Shown piece after piece: positions 25,561 to 37,556 of a DNA stretch of 64,000 nt; position 1 is the stretch's first letter, and every line of letters starts with the position of its first letter. The notes under the pieces are model-generated. The model saw nothing but the letters and a program-made list of their open reading frames with translations, was not told the origin of the DNA and ran no database searches. The DNA is from Nymphaea colorata (Eukaryota > Streptophyta > Magnoliopsida > Nymphaeales > Nymphaeaceae): the NCBI RefSeq assembly GCF_008831285.2, contig NC_045142.1, positions 3,975,501 through 4,039,500 of the forward strand, read 5' to 3'. The position numbers were made by a program, and so were the translations under genes.

Positions 25561-26002
25561 GCCAAAACATCCCATCCTGCTACAGAGCCGATTTGAGCTC
25601 GATTTCAACTTTAAGCCTGGATCCCGACACAACACGGCCTGCAACTAAATTCAAATCGATGTGTGATCAGATTTTATGTTTACTAACAAATGTAAGATGT
25701 GGACTGATTCTAACTTCAAGCTGAAACCAATTATCTATTGCATGGACAAACTTTTTGTCAACTTTTCGCCTTTCCCCTTTCTCCTAGGAGATCTCCAGGT
25801 CTAAAGCTGTGTTGGAACTTGAGTATAAGGACAATGCACTTTCAACTTACTACTACGCAGTCCAATTGAATTGCACCCACAGGAATCAAACATATGCATG
25901 CCCACTTCACCAATGAGTGCATCGGCCCTCGCTGTCGGATGCTGCCACTCCTCACTGGCCGGCGAGGGGCGACACTATTTTTTTTTTTTTAGTTTTATTC
26001 AT

Positions 26003-26372
26003 CCTTTAAGAGATATTTTAACCTAAACGAAGTAAATTGTGACTTGTTTGTTCTAACGCTTTTAGTGGGAAGGCGGCTGTTTGAGAATTAGGTAAAAGAA
26101 GTTGGGCACCTGTTTGATGTCTTTCAAAAAGATTGTGTCTATTTGTTGTTGCCCATTGCCGTGGAAAATAAAAGAGAGACGAGCGGATGTTGCCCGGCGT
26201 ATGAAAGAGGAAGGTCACCGGCGGATGAAGAGGTAGGTCGCCTGTGGCCCAGCGCACAGGCCCTCCTCTCTTTCTCTCTCTATCACACACATAAGAATGT
26301 GCAGTTTTCGAATAATGCTTACCAATAATGTGTTTAAAGCACAAGTTTTTCTTACCAAACACCCTTTAAGAG
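26003..26372. mobile_element. Possible insertion flanked by 10-bp direct repeats
   Basis: CCTTTAAGAG occurs at 26003-26012 and again at 26363-26372, bounding 350 bp. The right inner end, reverse-complemented, is GTGTTTGGTAAGAAAAAC, the kind of sequence often seen at MITE ends. I could not find a matching inverted left end, so this may be a chance repeat. Confidence 0.3.
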
Positions 26373-26749
26373 GTTTAAAAGCTGTTTCCACAAGAGTTTA
26401 GGCTTGAATTTTTCCTTTGCAGGGTCGAAGAAAGAAAGAAAGCGAACGAGTTGGATGTGGGCAGTCAACAAATGAGAAAGCTAGGAAAATCCAGCACATA
26501 TTAAACGCTAAATTGAAGGATAAATAAAACAAGAAAAATGTAGAACACCAATGTAGAAAATTTCAAGGCATGATATATATATTTTGAAGTGGAAAGAAAT
26601 TTGAAGTTCAGCTTTTCAGTTCTTTTAGATCTTACAAGGAAGGAAATATCATGGTTTGTATACAGAGAACACACACACACACACATAATATAATATATTA
26701 TATTCTTAGAAGTTTGAACTGAAAGGATGTGTTTCCTGCTATCATGCAT

Positions 26750-27001
26750 CAACCATTCTGCACCTACAGGATTTGATATTTCCATTAGTGTAGTGTTCAA
26801 GAGATTCGCATGGCGATGCAATCCAGGACTACTCAACCATTCTGCACCTACAGGATTTGATATTTCCATTAGTGTAGTGTTCAAGAGATTCGCATGGCGA
26901 TGCAATCCAGGACTACTCAACCATTCTGCACCTAGAGGATTTGATATTTCCATTAGTGTAGTGTTCAAGAGATTCGCATGGCGATGCAATCCAGGACTAC
27001 A
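26750..27001 (+). repeat. Tandem repeat, 84-bp unit, 3 copies
   Basis: The unit begins CAACCATTCTGCACCTA and ends GCAATCCAGGACTACT; copies start at 26750, 26834 and 26918. Copies 1 and 2 look identical, and copy 3 has one C-to-G change in the first 20 bases. Because 84 is a multiple of 3, both strands stay open through the array (28-residue periods), but no flanking coding features support a protein. It lies about 400 bp beyond the stop codon of the PHIP1-like gene. Confidence 0.93.
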
Positions 27002-27391
27002 AAGATGAAATGTTGTTAAAATACAACATCATGCCTAGTCAAGAAAAGGATGACGACAACAACAAAGATCAAATACCTATTTTCCAAAGCATAGGTCTAT
27101 GGTTGATGAGTCACAGAAGGAAAAGGTTTCAATGCAACTGAATGCATATACATTCCAATAAAAAAATGTCAAATTGCACAAACAGTTTTGTGATAGTGTC
27201 ATGAAACTTGAATATTCAACATTATGTGAATTTTGAAGACAGAATACAGAGGTTAATAAACTTTTCTGAGAGAAAAAAAAAATGCCCTACTGAACTACAA
27301 AATTTTGGACATATCTCAAAGCGGAAGTGACATAGCTTGCTGAGACAGGTTACATCAAAACTCTCACGTAAACAAAGATAAGATAATGTTT

Positions 27392-30300
27392 TCATTTTCC
27401 ACCATCAGAACTTGGTTTCTTATCAGGCTGCTGCTTCTGAGGGCAGGAGGATGAGAGATGACCAGGAATGCCACATGTATAGCACGTTCGTCTTTTCTTA
27501 CTTGCTTTGCTGGGGACAGATCCGGAGTCTTTCTTAATCTCTGCTCCCTTCTTTGGTGCAGCACACCTTATCTTAACTGGCCTGTCACACACCATCTGTT
27601 GATCCAAAGTTAATGCCATTCCAAGTGACACATCGTCTGCGAAATCCACATGGGCATAACCCAAGAACTCGTCGGTATCTTTATTTGTGCCAAACCGAAT
27701 TGCCTTGATCTTGCAGTCAGACAAAAGTTTTCGGATGTCTTCTTCTGTTACATCCCATGATAAGTTCCCCATGTAGATCCTATTGTAGCCCTCCACTCTC
27801 TCTGGGGCGAAATCTGTTTTCTCAGCTCGGGTGGCGCGGTAGGGCTGTATCTTGAGAAAGAGACCTCCCCTGGAGAAGAGAAACAATTTTCTGAAACAGT
27901 AGAGAGAAAAGGGAAACAGATTTTGTGCTAGCATTTCACAATTAACTTCAGTAGTTCAAGCTTACATGTCTGCACCATCTAGAGCTAAGGCTCGTTTAGC
28001 AGCAGCATCGGTCTGAAAATCAGACAGATCACATAAGCATCAAACCAAGTATAAATGAAACTCAGTAGCATCATAGTAGATAAGAAAAATGATTGCATGC
28101 ATAGCTGAAAGGAAAGCATGAATCAGCTTGTCAAGTACACACAATCCTCTGCATCATTTTAGTCTGTTGTCTTTGTTACACATTTCAGAGCACGTATACA
28201 GAAAATACTATACAGGGTTGTCATCCTTTCCATCCACTTTATGACAAAATGGGGCTTTACCAAAGGCTAACATTGGCATAAAAACGAAAAAAAAAAAAAA
28301 ACAGAGAGGCAATTATTGATTAAAATTATTGGACAAGAAGACATTTCAGTTTGATGCTGTTTTCCAGTTCTTCTTGTCCGAGGTGATGATCAGCACTGCT
28401 AGCCCACGAGCTGCATAGGGATAATTATTGTAAATAATCTCTCTCTCTCTCACATGTGCATGCTTGGCCATAATTAGAAACTTGTCCTAGCATCAAGCCT
28501 CATTATCCAGCAAGTACTCCAATGAAAAGCCTATGGAGGTCACATTCACATCATCAAATCCAACAGATACACAAATATGCACACAAAAACACCTCTTCAT
28601 CTTGCAAGTACTCCACTGAAATGCATATGGAGGTCACATTCATATCACCAAATTCAAGGTACACACAAACACACGTACACACACACAGTGAAAGCACTAC
28701 AATGTCTATTGAAAAATTAAATAGTGCAGTATCCTTGAGGAAAAAACAAGCATTCTCAAGGACATCAAAAGTTATTGTACGATCTCCACCAAACAATGAA
28801 GGCCAGATCTGCATCATTAAATCCACAATACACTGTTACCACTACAAATTCAGAGGAATAACTAAATACTACACAACTCTACTTACACAGATTTTTCCTT
28901 AAGCTACTGTAAGAAAATTAGAGGAACCCCATTGTTTCCTAATACTTCAACCAGCAGCATTATAAGATGGAGAAATTTGTATGTGTTCCAGATAGTGATG
29001 GGTCACCTAAAAAACTACATCTCACTATGAACAGAAGAAGCCCCTCCAACATAAATGATTCTGGCTGCCCAGAAACATGCAATTGATGAAGAGAGAGGAT
29101 ATTCACTGCAGCAAGAACACTTATCAAAGTATATCTATGAAAATAAAATAGCAGTGGTGGCTCCAACTAGGTGAACATTGTGTAGATTAACCATAAAAAC
29201 TATAGAAAGATACCCAAAAAAAAGTGTCAAAGTTATGTGCAGAAAAGCATTTAACATACATAACCAGCTGAACACACTTAATAGATCACAATCAGATGAA
29301 AAGAGACGTTTCGACCACTTGCTACATTGTATAATAATAAAATGTATAGAACAGCATAAAGGGAGGCCTGCATCCAGGCATAGATGGAGAATATTGAACC
29401 CTTCTCACAGGAATAGACCCATCATTATACAATAAGAATCTCATAAAGTTGATCGTATGAAATGACTTCTTTCATTTCCTTAGGTGTTAACAACCTCCAA
29501 CAGCTCCTTTAGAAATTCCTATGTTCATAAGGCCATTACATGTGAAGGGTGATTTACTTCAAGGGACATAGGCTTTTAACTGTGTCAGACTATGAAAAGA
29601 ATCTTCCTCCAACGGCTTCTTTGCATACTCTTAGGTTCGTGAAGGGTGATAATTCAAGGAATATAGGCTTCCAAAAGTGTAAAAGAGATCTCACCTTCCC
29701 CTTCACTAGTTACATATATTTAGTAGAGATCACAGATTGGAGTAGTTAAATGTTCTATGATGCACACGATGGTAATTCTCAGAAGCCCATCGCCACCCAC
29801 AATTTGAAGCAATTTAACTCAACACAGACCACCACTGGTTATCATTCAATGACAGAATCCATCTATCTAAAAGGAGATGACAACCTCTCCACAAGGCTGC
29901 CTCCACAGAAGTAACTCCATCACGTCCCAATATGAATTGCAGGTAGCATCTTCTAGAGGTTCTAAGTCCTACCTATTAAATTATACTTCATAATGCGCCT
30001 TAAATACACCTAACCATCTCTTTCACCAGCTTCAGTAGTCATCTGGATTAACATATGCCCTTACCATCGTCTTAAGTGGAACATACTTGAACTTAATCTA
30101 TCCATCCTAAGATAATTTGGCACCGACAGCCTTATAATATATGACTCTCTGAATGCAATTTCTCCCCCAGTCTCTCGTGAACCTTATATCCCTTCCGGTT
30201 CAAAATTTTGCATTATTTAGTTAAACATAAAATTTAAGAATCCCTTTGAAACTAATATAGCATATATGCGGCACTTTACAGAAAAAAGTCTACATTTCAA

Positions 30301-31440
30301 ATATTGTCCGTAATGGATCGGTGTAGTGGATTGTTGGATCATAAATTCAATAGCCACAAGAAATTCTACATTCTATTGCATGGCAGTAAACATATGAACC
30401 CAATAAACCAGGAGAGTCACAGAACTGAATCGGTACAATGAGTTTATTAGACAGTTCATACTGACCTTGAACGTGAGTATGGCGATGCCTCTGAACTTTC
30501 CGCTCTCGGGGAATGTCATGCAGTCCATCTCAGTGATAGTACCACAACCGTAAAAAAAACTCCGAATGTCATCTTCTGAAGAATAATAAGGAATGCCGCC
30601 CACATAAACCTTTGTAGAAACATCTACTTTCTCTTCGCTGCAAATTCAACAGAATACAATATGTAGAAGAACAATGATAAGGAAAACTCGAAAAAGGGAA
30701 TGAAAAAAAGTAGTAGAAGGAAAAAAAAAAGGACTCTCCTTTAATTGCAGAAGATGGTCCCTTACCAGAACCAGACGACCAGAATGAAGCGAACGACATT
30801 GCCAACAGAGACCATCAATTACTCATATTTCTTACCTTCCATTGGTTTTCTCCAATTGGGGTTCCGCTATTTCTATTTGATTCTCCTCCTTTTCATTTGC
30901 TTTCTTCCCTTTCTTCTTGATTTTCTTCTTTCTCTTCTTTTTGTTCTTCTCCTTCTTCGCATCATTCATTTCCTTGCCCTCTACCTTCTGCTCTGCTTCC
31001 TCGCGTTTCCTCTTCTTCTTCTTCTGCTTCTTCTTGTCATCACCAGTCTCCTCCTTCTCTACCACCGGCTCGGTTTCCTCCGTTTTCCTCTTCTCCTTCT
31101 CCTTCTTCTTCTTCTTCTTCTCCTCCTTCTTTTCGCCATTCACAGCACTCGAATTCTGACTTTGGTCCGCAGCATTCGAGTTTGCAGCAGGAGTTCCATC
31201 AACCGCCTTCTGGGTGTCACTGGACAACGATTGTTTCTGCCTTCTCTTCTCTCTCTTGGACAATCTGGGCAGCTTGATTGACGAACCGGGGATATCTTTG
31301 ACAGATTGAAGGTGGGAGCCATCCGCTTCATCACCGTCTCGCTTTCTTTTCTTCGATTCTCCTTCAGAGAGTTTTCCCAGTGCAGAAGCCGCTAGAGTTG
31401 CTCTTATCTTCTGCTTGAGCTTCTTGTTTGAGAGCACCAT
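27392..31440 (-). CDS. PHIP1: PHIP1-like RNA-binding protein (Lys-rich, two RRMs, CCHC knuckle)
   Basis: It resembles Arabidopsis phragmoplastin-interacting protein 1, an RNA-binding protein linked to the cell plate and to mRNA transport during cytokinesis. Exons are 30836-31440, 30466-30637, 27966-28012 and 27392-27869, with GT-AG junctions and matching phases, giving 433 aa. Residues 1-200 are very rich in Lys and Glu with many KKKR-type nuclear signals, starting MVLSNKKLKQKIRATLAASA. RRM1 spans about 212-285 (KVYVGGIPYYSSEDDIRSFF, then ESGKFRGIAILTFK). RRM2 spans about 305-378 (NRIYMGNLSWDVTEEDIRKL, then EFLGYAHVDF). A CCHC knuckle is at C404, C407, H412 and C417. The Arabidopsis protein is longer and, as I recall, has three knuckles, so the single knuckle is a notable difference. 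An in-frame ATG at 31560 would add 40 residues unlike the family, so 31440 is preferred. Intron 2 is about 2.45 kb. Confidence 0.88.
28504..28690. repeat. Two-copy, 94-bp direct duplication in PHIP1-like intron 2
   Basis: GCAAGTACTCCAATGAAAAG at 28510 recurs as GCAAGTACTCCACTGAAATG at 28604. Both are followed by a conserved ATGGAGGTCACATTCA block and a diverged ACACAAA-rich tail. It is intronic and non-coding. Confidence 0.75.
29494..29680. repeat. Degenerate 112-bp direct duplication in PHIP1-like intron 2
   Basis: CCTCCAACAGCTCCTTTAGA at 29494 and CCTCCAACGGCTTCTTTGCA at 29606 each lead to GTGAAGGGTGAT, then TCAAGG and ATAGGCTT. It is an older duplication than the one at 28504. No exon is evident. 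Confidence 0.55.
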
Positions 31441-34186
31441 CCTACAAAGAGAGCGAGAAAGAGAGGGAAAGGGCTTGATTTCAGAGCGGCAGCGCCAATG
31501 GTGTCTCTGAAACAGGAGGAAAATGAAGGAGTGCTCCAGTTGCCACTTGGAAAATATCACGATATTTTCATTTTAACGGAATTTCTAGGCAAACGTCGGA
31601 GGCATAAACGTTGAAAAGAGTACGAACTATGGACAAGATAGATACCCCAAAAATAGAAAATAAGAAAAAAAAAACGCTGCGTTTCAATATGTTGGTGAAA
31701 AACGATTATCACGGTGAAAAAAGTTTTGAATATTTGAACATGTGAATAAGATGGAGACGGAAAAACATTTTAAAAAAGTGATAATAACGTTGTTTATGTG
31801 AAGGTGAAAATTGAAAAATGAGGAGTTCTCTCTCGCTCACTGAAACTATAAATACTAAATAACTTTAAAAATATATATCCTTTTTGGGTCATATTGATTT
31901 TTAAACATTTGCGGTAAAAACAGGACAACTTCTACAGTACTGATGCTTTTCATGAAACCCAGCGCTTCGACTAATTATATGTATATATATTATTTGGTTC
32001 ACAAAGAAGCCAACAATTGGCAGTTATGTCTCCAGAGAGGTGGCACATGTATGACAGTGCGGTGGTATTATTATTATTTTTTTTAATTAGTTATATATAT
32101 AACAGTATATATATGTTATTATTATAATTTAGTTAATAATGTATACAACATATTGAAAATTATATTACATAAAAAAATATCAAAACAATATATATTATAT
32201 AAGTAATTTAGTAATATGACATTTTAACTGGGCTCGAGTGTGAGTTGGAGTTCGGTGCACACCTGATTCGATGCGAATGCGGCAGTAAAATAAAAGAGTC
32301 CGATGACTTAAATTGACAGTTAATCAAGTGCTTTTCTAAAAAGCTTCGATTAAAGATATTGTAAAAATTTTTAAATAAGAGTGGGCATGAAACTGAAAAC
32401 TTCATAGGCATGAAGATGAGTGATAAGTAAGGAGATGAGTCTGGGCTGCAGGAGCTCGGCTTTGTGTACTCTCGGGCTCGACCTAGCTGGATCTGATGCT
32501 CAGTCCTAGTTATAGGGTAGGAAGCCTATTGAAGATTTAAGTTTTGTTTGGTTTGATCCGGTGACATGTGGCATCTGTTAATAAAGGTGGGTATTGGACC
32601 GAGTACTCAATGGGTATCGGCTCGATCGGGCTCGGCCTGAGCTCGAAAAAACCGGTCTGGATCGGTTCAATGGATACTCGGTTCGACCCAATTAAGATTT
32701 TAAATATTATTTTTTAATTATTATTATATATTTTATATTCAAAAAATTTGTTTTATATTTAATAAAATAATTTTTTTTATTGTAAACGGGCCGACTCGAG
32801 TCAGGTTCAGGTGCATCGAGCCCGAGCTCGGGTTCAGACATCAAATCAATCCGAAACCAGTTCTTATCAAACCGAACCTGACTCGAGTTTATTTGGTCCA
32901 TAGAACCGAGATCGGAGTGGCCTGGTTTGGACTCAGATCCCAATCAAACTTGAAATAATTTGGGGATAAAGGTTTCGACTAACAGAACTCACCGACTATC
33001 AAGCGGGAGAACAAGTTAACTTCGAATCAATCAATGTTATCAAAAAACGAGTCTGCATGAGCTCCGCTGATATATCGCCAATAGCATTGGCCGGAGCGAT
33101 TTTACATTTTTCACTTTTAAATCAATTTAAATATTTTAATTCGAATGTATAAAAAAGAATATAGGAGTTGTTTTGGTGGAGGGGTAGAGTAAGAGACGTT
33201 AAAGAATTGGATTCGGATCTTTATTATATCTATCTGATTTATCACATGTTGGCATATTCAGATTTTTATTGATATTTTTGCTATGAATACAAGAAAAGCA
33301 TGTGCCATATTTGAATCTGATTTTAAAAATCATTGAATGCGAATCCAATTGGACGAATCTAGCTTTTAGATCGATAGACGTCTGAATCCGAACCATGTTG
33401 AGAGGCATTGGTGATGGAAGCAAAATCAAAACTCCTGAAAAAACTTCCCCACCACTGGTCTGGTCTGGTCTGGTCTTTGATGTTAGTCCCCACTTAAAAA
33501 GATTACCTAACTTGTTCCATTGAATGGTCTCAACTATTGGAGATGGTCAAAGTCCATAGAATAACAATCAATTTTTTATGAGGGCAGATAAATTATAGTT
33601 GATGTCCCTCCTCGGCTCCACCTCTGTAGTAACAACCATTATGTCATGGTTGCTTGTTTCCCTGGATAGTAGAGATAGAGGGAGAGTGAGAGAGAGGAGG
33701 GGAAGGGAAAAGATGCAGAGTTGGCTCAAATCGTGAACATCTGAATTTTTTTTTTTTTAATCGAACAGTCCCAAGCATATGCATGGGTTTTTTCTCACTT
33801 TTTTTTTTAGTTTTATTATTTTGCCTTTTTTTTTTTTTAAAGTTGTACTAGTTACAAATAACGTTTCCGAGTTTTAAACAGCAAGTTTTTTTTTTTTTAT
33901 AATACGACGAACTTGAAAAAATGAAAAAAAAATGATAATTTTTTAAAAAATTTACCAACTAAAAATGAGAAAAAATAAAATAAGTGAGAAACTAATAATA
34001 CAAACAATCAAAAGGTAAGTAGATTTGCAACAAACAAAAAAATTTTTTAAAAAAAAACTGTTTGGCATTAAAAAATGTGAAAAACGCATGGAAAACAACT
34101 TTTTTTCATTTTAGTTTTAAACAGCAAATTAATTTGTGGTGTTTTTTTTGCATGTTTTTGTTTTGTTCAATGCATGTCTTTTTTGG

Positions 34187-34382
<196 letters not shown>

Positions 34383-35466
34383 GATGAAAATTATTTAAGC
34401 ATTGATTCCTTAAAAATATGATGGATATTAATATAGAAATTGAGTTGTTTTTAATAGTTCAAAATATCTTTTAAGAGACAAAAAAAGTTTTCTTTAGTTA
34501 GAATTTGATTGCACACCTCGAGAAAAGGTCACTGATAAAAAGGTGAAAAGGGGGGAAATTTCGCTCCATCGTAAAATAAAACAAGGTACGTTTGATGGAC
34601 TAGAAAAGTTTGGGTTTAATGAATAGGTGAAGGAAAAAAAAAAAAGAAAAAGAAAAAGAATTGTAACTGACCAACGATTAAAGCCACAAGCATTTGTAAT
34701 CGTAACCATAAATTGGTCATCCACAAGCTCCAAGTTCTCATAGATATAAACACAAAGTCGGTCAGCACAGTGTCAATAGCTGATAATTAATTGAAGAGCA
34801 TCGGACCATGGAAGAACACTACCAAATAGCTAGTCCTTGTGCAATTATGAACTGTCCGTCCTAAACATATTTTTTAATTCACAAAAATGAAAATATGGTA
34901 TACAGTCCCAATGTACCATGATTGTAGACGCATAATTATTATATAAAATATGACACTCTAATTGAAAGGGTTGAAAGGGTGTACTATATCATGTCTCTCA
35001 AATTATAAGTGTAATTACTTGAAAGTGGTTTCATAACTCAAGTGCATTTATGGAAATGATTGAAACAATATGCATGTTTCTTATGCAATTTTTAAGGCAA
35101 TATGGCAAATTCTTTTTACTTATTTGAGCGGCTGACTAGTTGGGGGAGCATAAAGAGTATTTCATCTTATCATCTAACAAAAAGTTGAAGTCCCTACCTT
35201 TCTTGCATCCCCCCATATGATACCATGTCTGCTTTTGGGGCTTCAGCATGACACCTCCGCTTTGTAGCACAGAAAATTGAAGCTTAGGAAAATCAAAATG
35301 GAGTATGGCCGCCTATCAGCCCCTGCCCCATCCATTGCGCCCACCTCCTCGGGGATGATTTGAGTGGCTGACATGATGACTATAGCTTATGAGTTATGAA
35401 CCTGTTTTAATTAAATCACAAAAGACTAAGCTTAGGAGATCATCACTTCTATGGATGTGTGATGTA

Positions 35467-35622
35467 GAGGTTGTTTGGAAACGATGACAATTTGTTATTG
35501 TTATATGAATCTGCTTCAAAAATTGAAAAAAAAAAAAATCATAAAATACTGTATCAATATATTTTATGAATCTACCTCACAGATTCAAGAAACACTAACA
35601 TGTTGTTCCTATTAATTCATCA
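35467..35622. mobile_element. MITE-like element with AATCTGCYTCA arms, copy 1
   Basis: The left arm contains GGTTGTTTGG and ATGAATCTGCTTCAAA. The right arm contains CAGATTCAAGAAACACTAAC and ATGTTGTTCC, which reverse-complement matches the left arm with mismatches. The same arms occur at 51643-51813 and about 61497-61570. The ends are degraded, so limits are approximate. Confidence 0.45.
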
Positions 35623-36160
35623 AGATTCAAAATTCTTTGGTCAAAAGTTTCTGGAACCTTACCCCATAAAAGTATGGTCAATATATCTAAATAAAGTGAT
35701 GAACGCATTTTAGGCGGAAAGATTGGACTCCTAAAGTTACTTTTGTAGAAAAATAAAATAAAAAATGAGGTTTTGGGTTGTAACTACACAAATTGCACTA
35801 TGCCAAAACTGATGACTCTCTCTCTCTCTACTCTCAAAGGGGACATGTACGGAAGAATATTTTTAGATGGTTTCTAGCTACGCGGTTTTAGGCAATGAGG
35901 TGTGGCCCTCAGAATGTAGCAACTCATAGTGGCCTTACCAATTATTCTCCTCCAATTGAATCATTCTCTAATGGCAAAAGGTTTCAGAATGAGATTGGTT
36001 CTCTCTAAAGAATTTTTTTTATCCATATGAAGCATAACTATGTCAATGGTGCTCCCTTGCCATTTGTCAGGAAAGTAATTGAAGGCAGAAACAATTTAGA
36101 TCAAAGATGGATTAGTTCTCTAGTCTAAATGTCAAGCCTATCGGTTTCTTAGACCCTGTC

Positions 36161-36218
<58 letters not shown>
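36161..36218. repeat. (AT)n microsatellite
   Basis: This is an AT tract with one AC interruption near 36171. Nothing coding overlaps it. Confidence 0.95.
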
Positions 36219-36220
<2 letters not shown>

Positions 36221-36460
36221 TTTTATTGACTGCATCTTATGAACAGTATTGGCTTTCCATGCTTTTATGTATGTCCTTAAGGTAGCATCTTGGATCTCAA
36301 CAAACCCAATCTGAGGTGAAGGGGTGAACTTGAGGAGCTTTTATCAGCTGCTACCAAGGGAGTTAACATCCAGGTTTCTTTCAAACTTGGTCTGAGAAAG
36401 AACTGAAAAAAATACTGAAGATAAAAAAAGACTCGACAGTTAGGACAGTGAGTTTATGTG

Positions 36461-36658
36461 TGGCTGTGTTTGGTGACAATCTTAAATACCATTATGGAGG
36501 CAAAACATTGTTTTTCAACACAGTGTCAAAGTATGGGTGATGAACAAAACTGGGTTTGCGAAAAGCCCGGTTTACACACAACCAGGTTCTGAAAACTAAT
36601 TAAAAAACTCGGCTTTCATAAACTAAGTCCATTGAGGGTGTCATCCAAACACCACCTC
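36461..36658. mobile_element. MITE-like element with GGTGTTTGG ends
   Basis: The left end TGGCTGTGTTTGGTGACA pairs with the right end, which reverse-complemented reads GAGGTGGTGTTTGGATGACA. The interior, about 150 bp, contains inverted AAAACTGGGTTTGCG and CGGTTT-like segments and no frame. No clear target duplication is seen. Confidence 0.5.
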
Positions 36659-37556
36659 AGTTGCTATATGAGATGGTTAATTAGGAACATGAGATTAGTG
36701 TATCTGGAAAACTTCCTTTATTACAGTTGTCAAAATTTGGGATATGTAAACATGTCTGATGCTATCACCTCATAGGAAAAGGTTCATATGTTGCCAAGCC
36801 ATGTTCAGATGGAAGGTAAGGACAGGGTGCAGCATGTGCCACACCTCTTTATTCAATGTCAGTTCTTTAGACAAAATCCTCTCCTCTTTACTGTTTTTGT
36901 TATACCAAATTCCTTTTGGCATCATGCTTCCATAATCACAAAGATATATTAATGATAAGGGCTCTTTTTTCACATGTCACTTCCAGGCCGAGCCACTGGG
37001 AGTATCTTTTTGTTATCCAATAATGAAACATGCACAAAAGATAGAAAAGGGATTTTAAAATAAGCCAGTAATTTTTTTTTTTTTGTGGGTTCCATCAATT
37101 TTGTAGTCATTTTTCAGTTACCTCTCTCCCCCATCCTGCATTTCTCCCTTAGTCGCCTAAAAGCAATTGTGTTACCCACCGTGAACATATATAGGTCCCA
37201 AATACTGGTTGAGTTTTTGTGTGATGCCAAAATTATCTTAAGTCTTTTCTTCTCATAAACAATTGGTTATAGTGAAAAGGAGAATTGCATGAAGTGGTTA
37301 GCGGAGATCTTGACAGAGGGCAGGGAAAGCAGCATCATTGGTGAACTTGGTAATTCAACTCATGACACCCTAATATGTCTCTGGCCACCACCTCCTGTTC
37401 AGCCTGGACATGTCAGAAGACTGGGTTAAAGACCAAACCACAGCCAAGCCAAGCAAGCGTCATCATTGGCTTGTTTTGAGTCTTATATTTCTTTCCTTTT
37501 CTGTCGTCAGTTAACCATGACTTGGCCAGGTTACTGAGTCGATTTGAGCTGATACT

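Larger units (their letters stand above)
21723..27391. other. Intergenic stretch between SOSEKI and PHIP1-like genes
   Basis: I see no gene. It contains three GGCGGAGCC-type repeat copies (24190-24385, 24530-24697, 25361-25560), a degenerate dispersed repeat (about 25145-25290), a 350-bp segment flanked by 10-bp direct repeats (26003-26372), and the 84-bp x3 tandem repeat (26750-27001). The stretch at about 22680-23040 is rich in ATTCG/GGATTC words. The last few hundred bases are probably the 3' region of the PHIP1-like gene. Confidence 0.5.

Noticed and set aside
26727-27008. A 93-codon repeat protein or CRISPR-like array at the 84-bp triplet
   Set aside because: The copies are contiguous with no spacers, and CRISPR does not occur in plant nuclear DNA. 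The open frames follow from an 84-bp period.
30917-31281. Leu/Phe-rich plus-strand frames that look like membrane proteins
   Set aside because: They are antisense to the AAG/GAA-rich Lys/Glu segment of PHIP1-like exon 1.
31441-31560. A 40-residue extension of the PHIP1-like protein
   Set aside because: The sequence before MVLSNKKLKQ is unlike the rest of the protein and is more likely 5' UTR read in frame.
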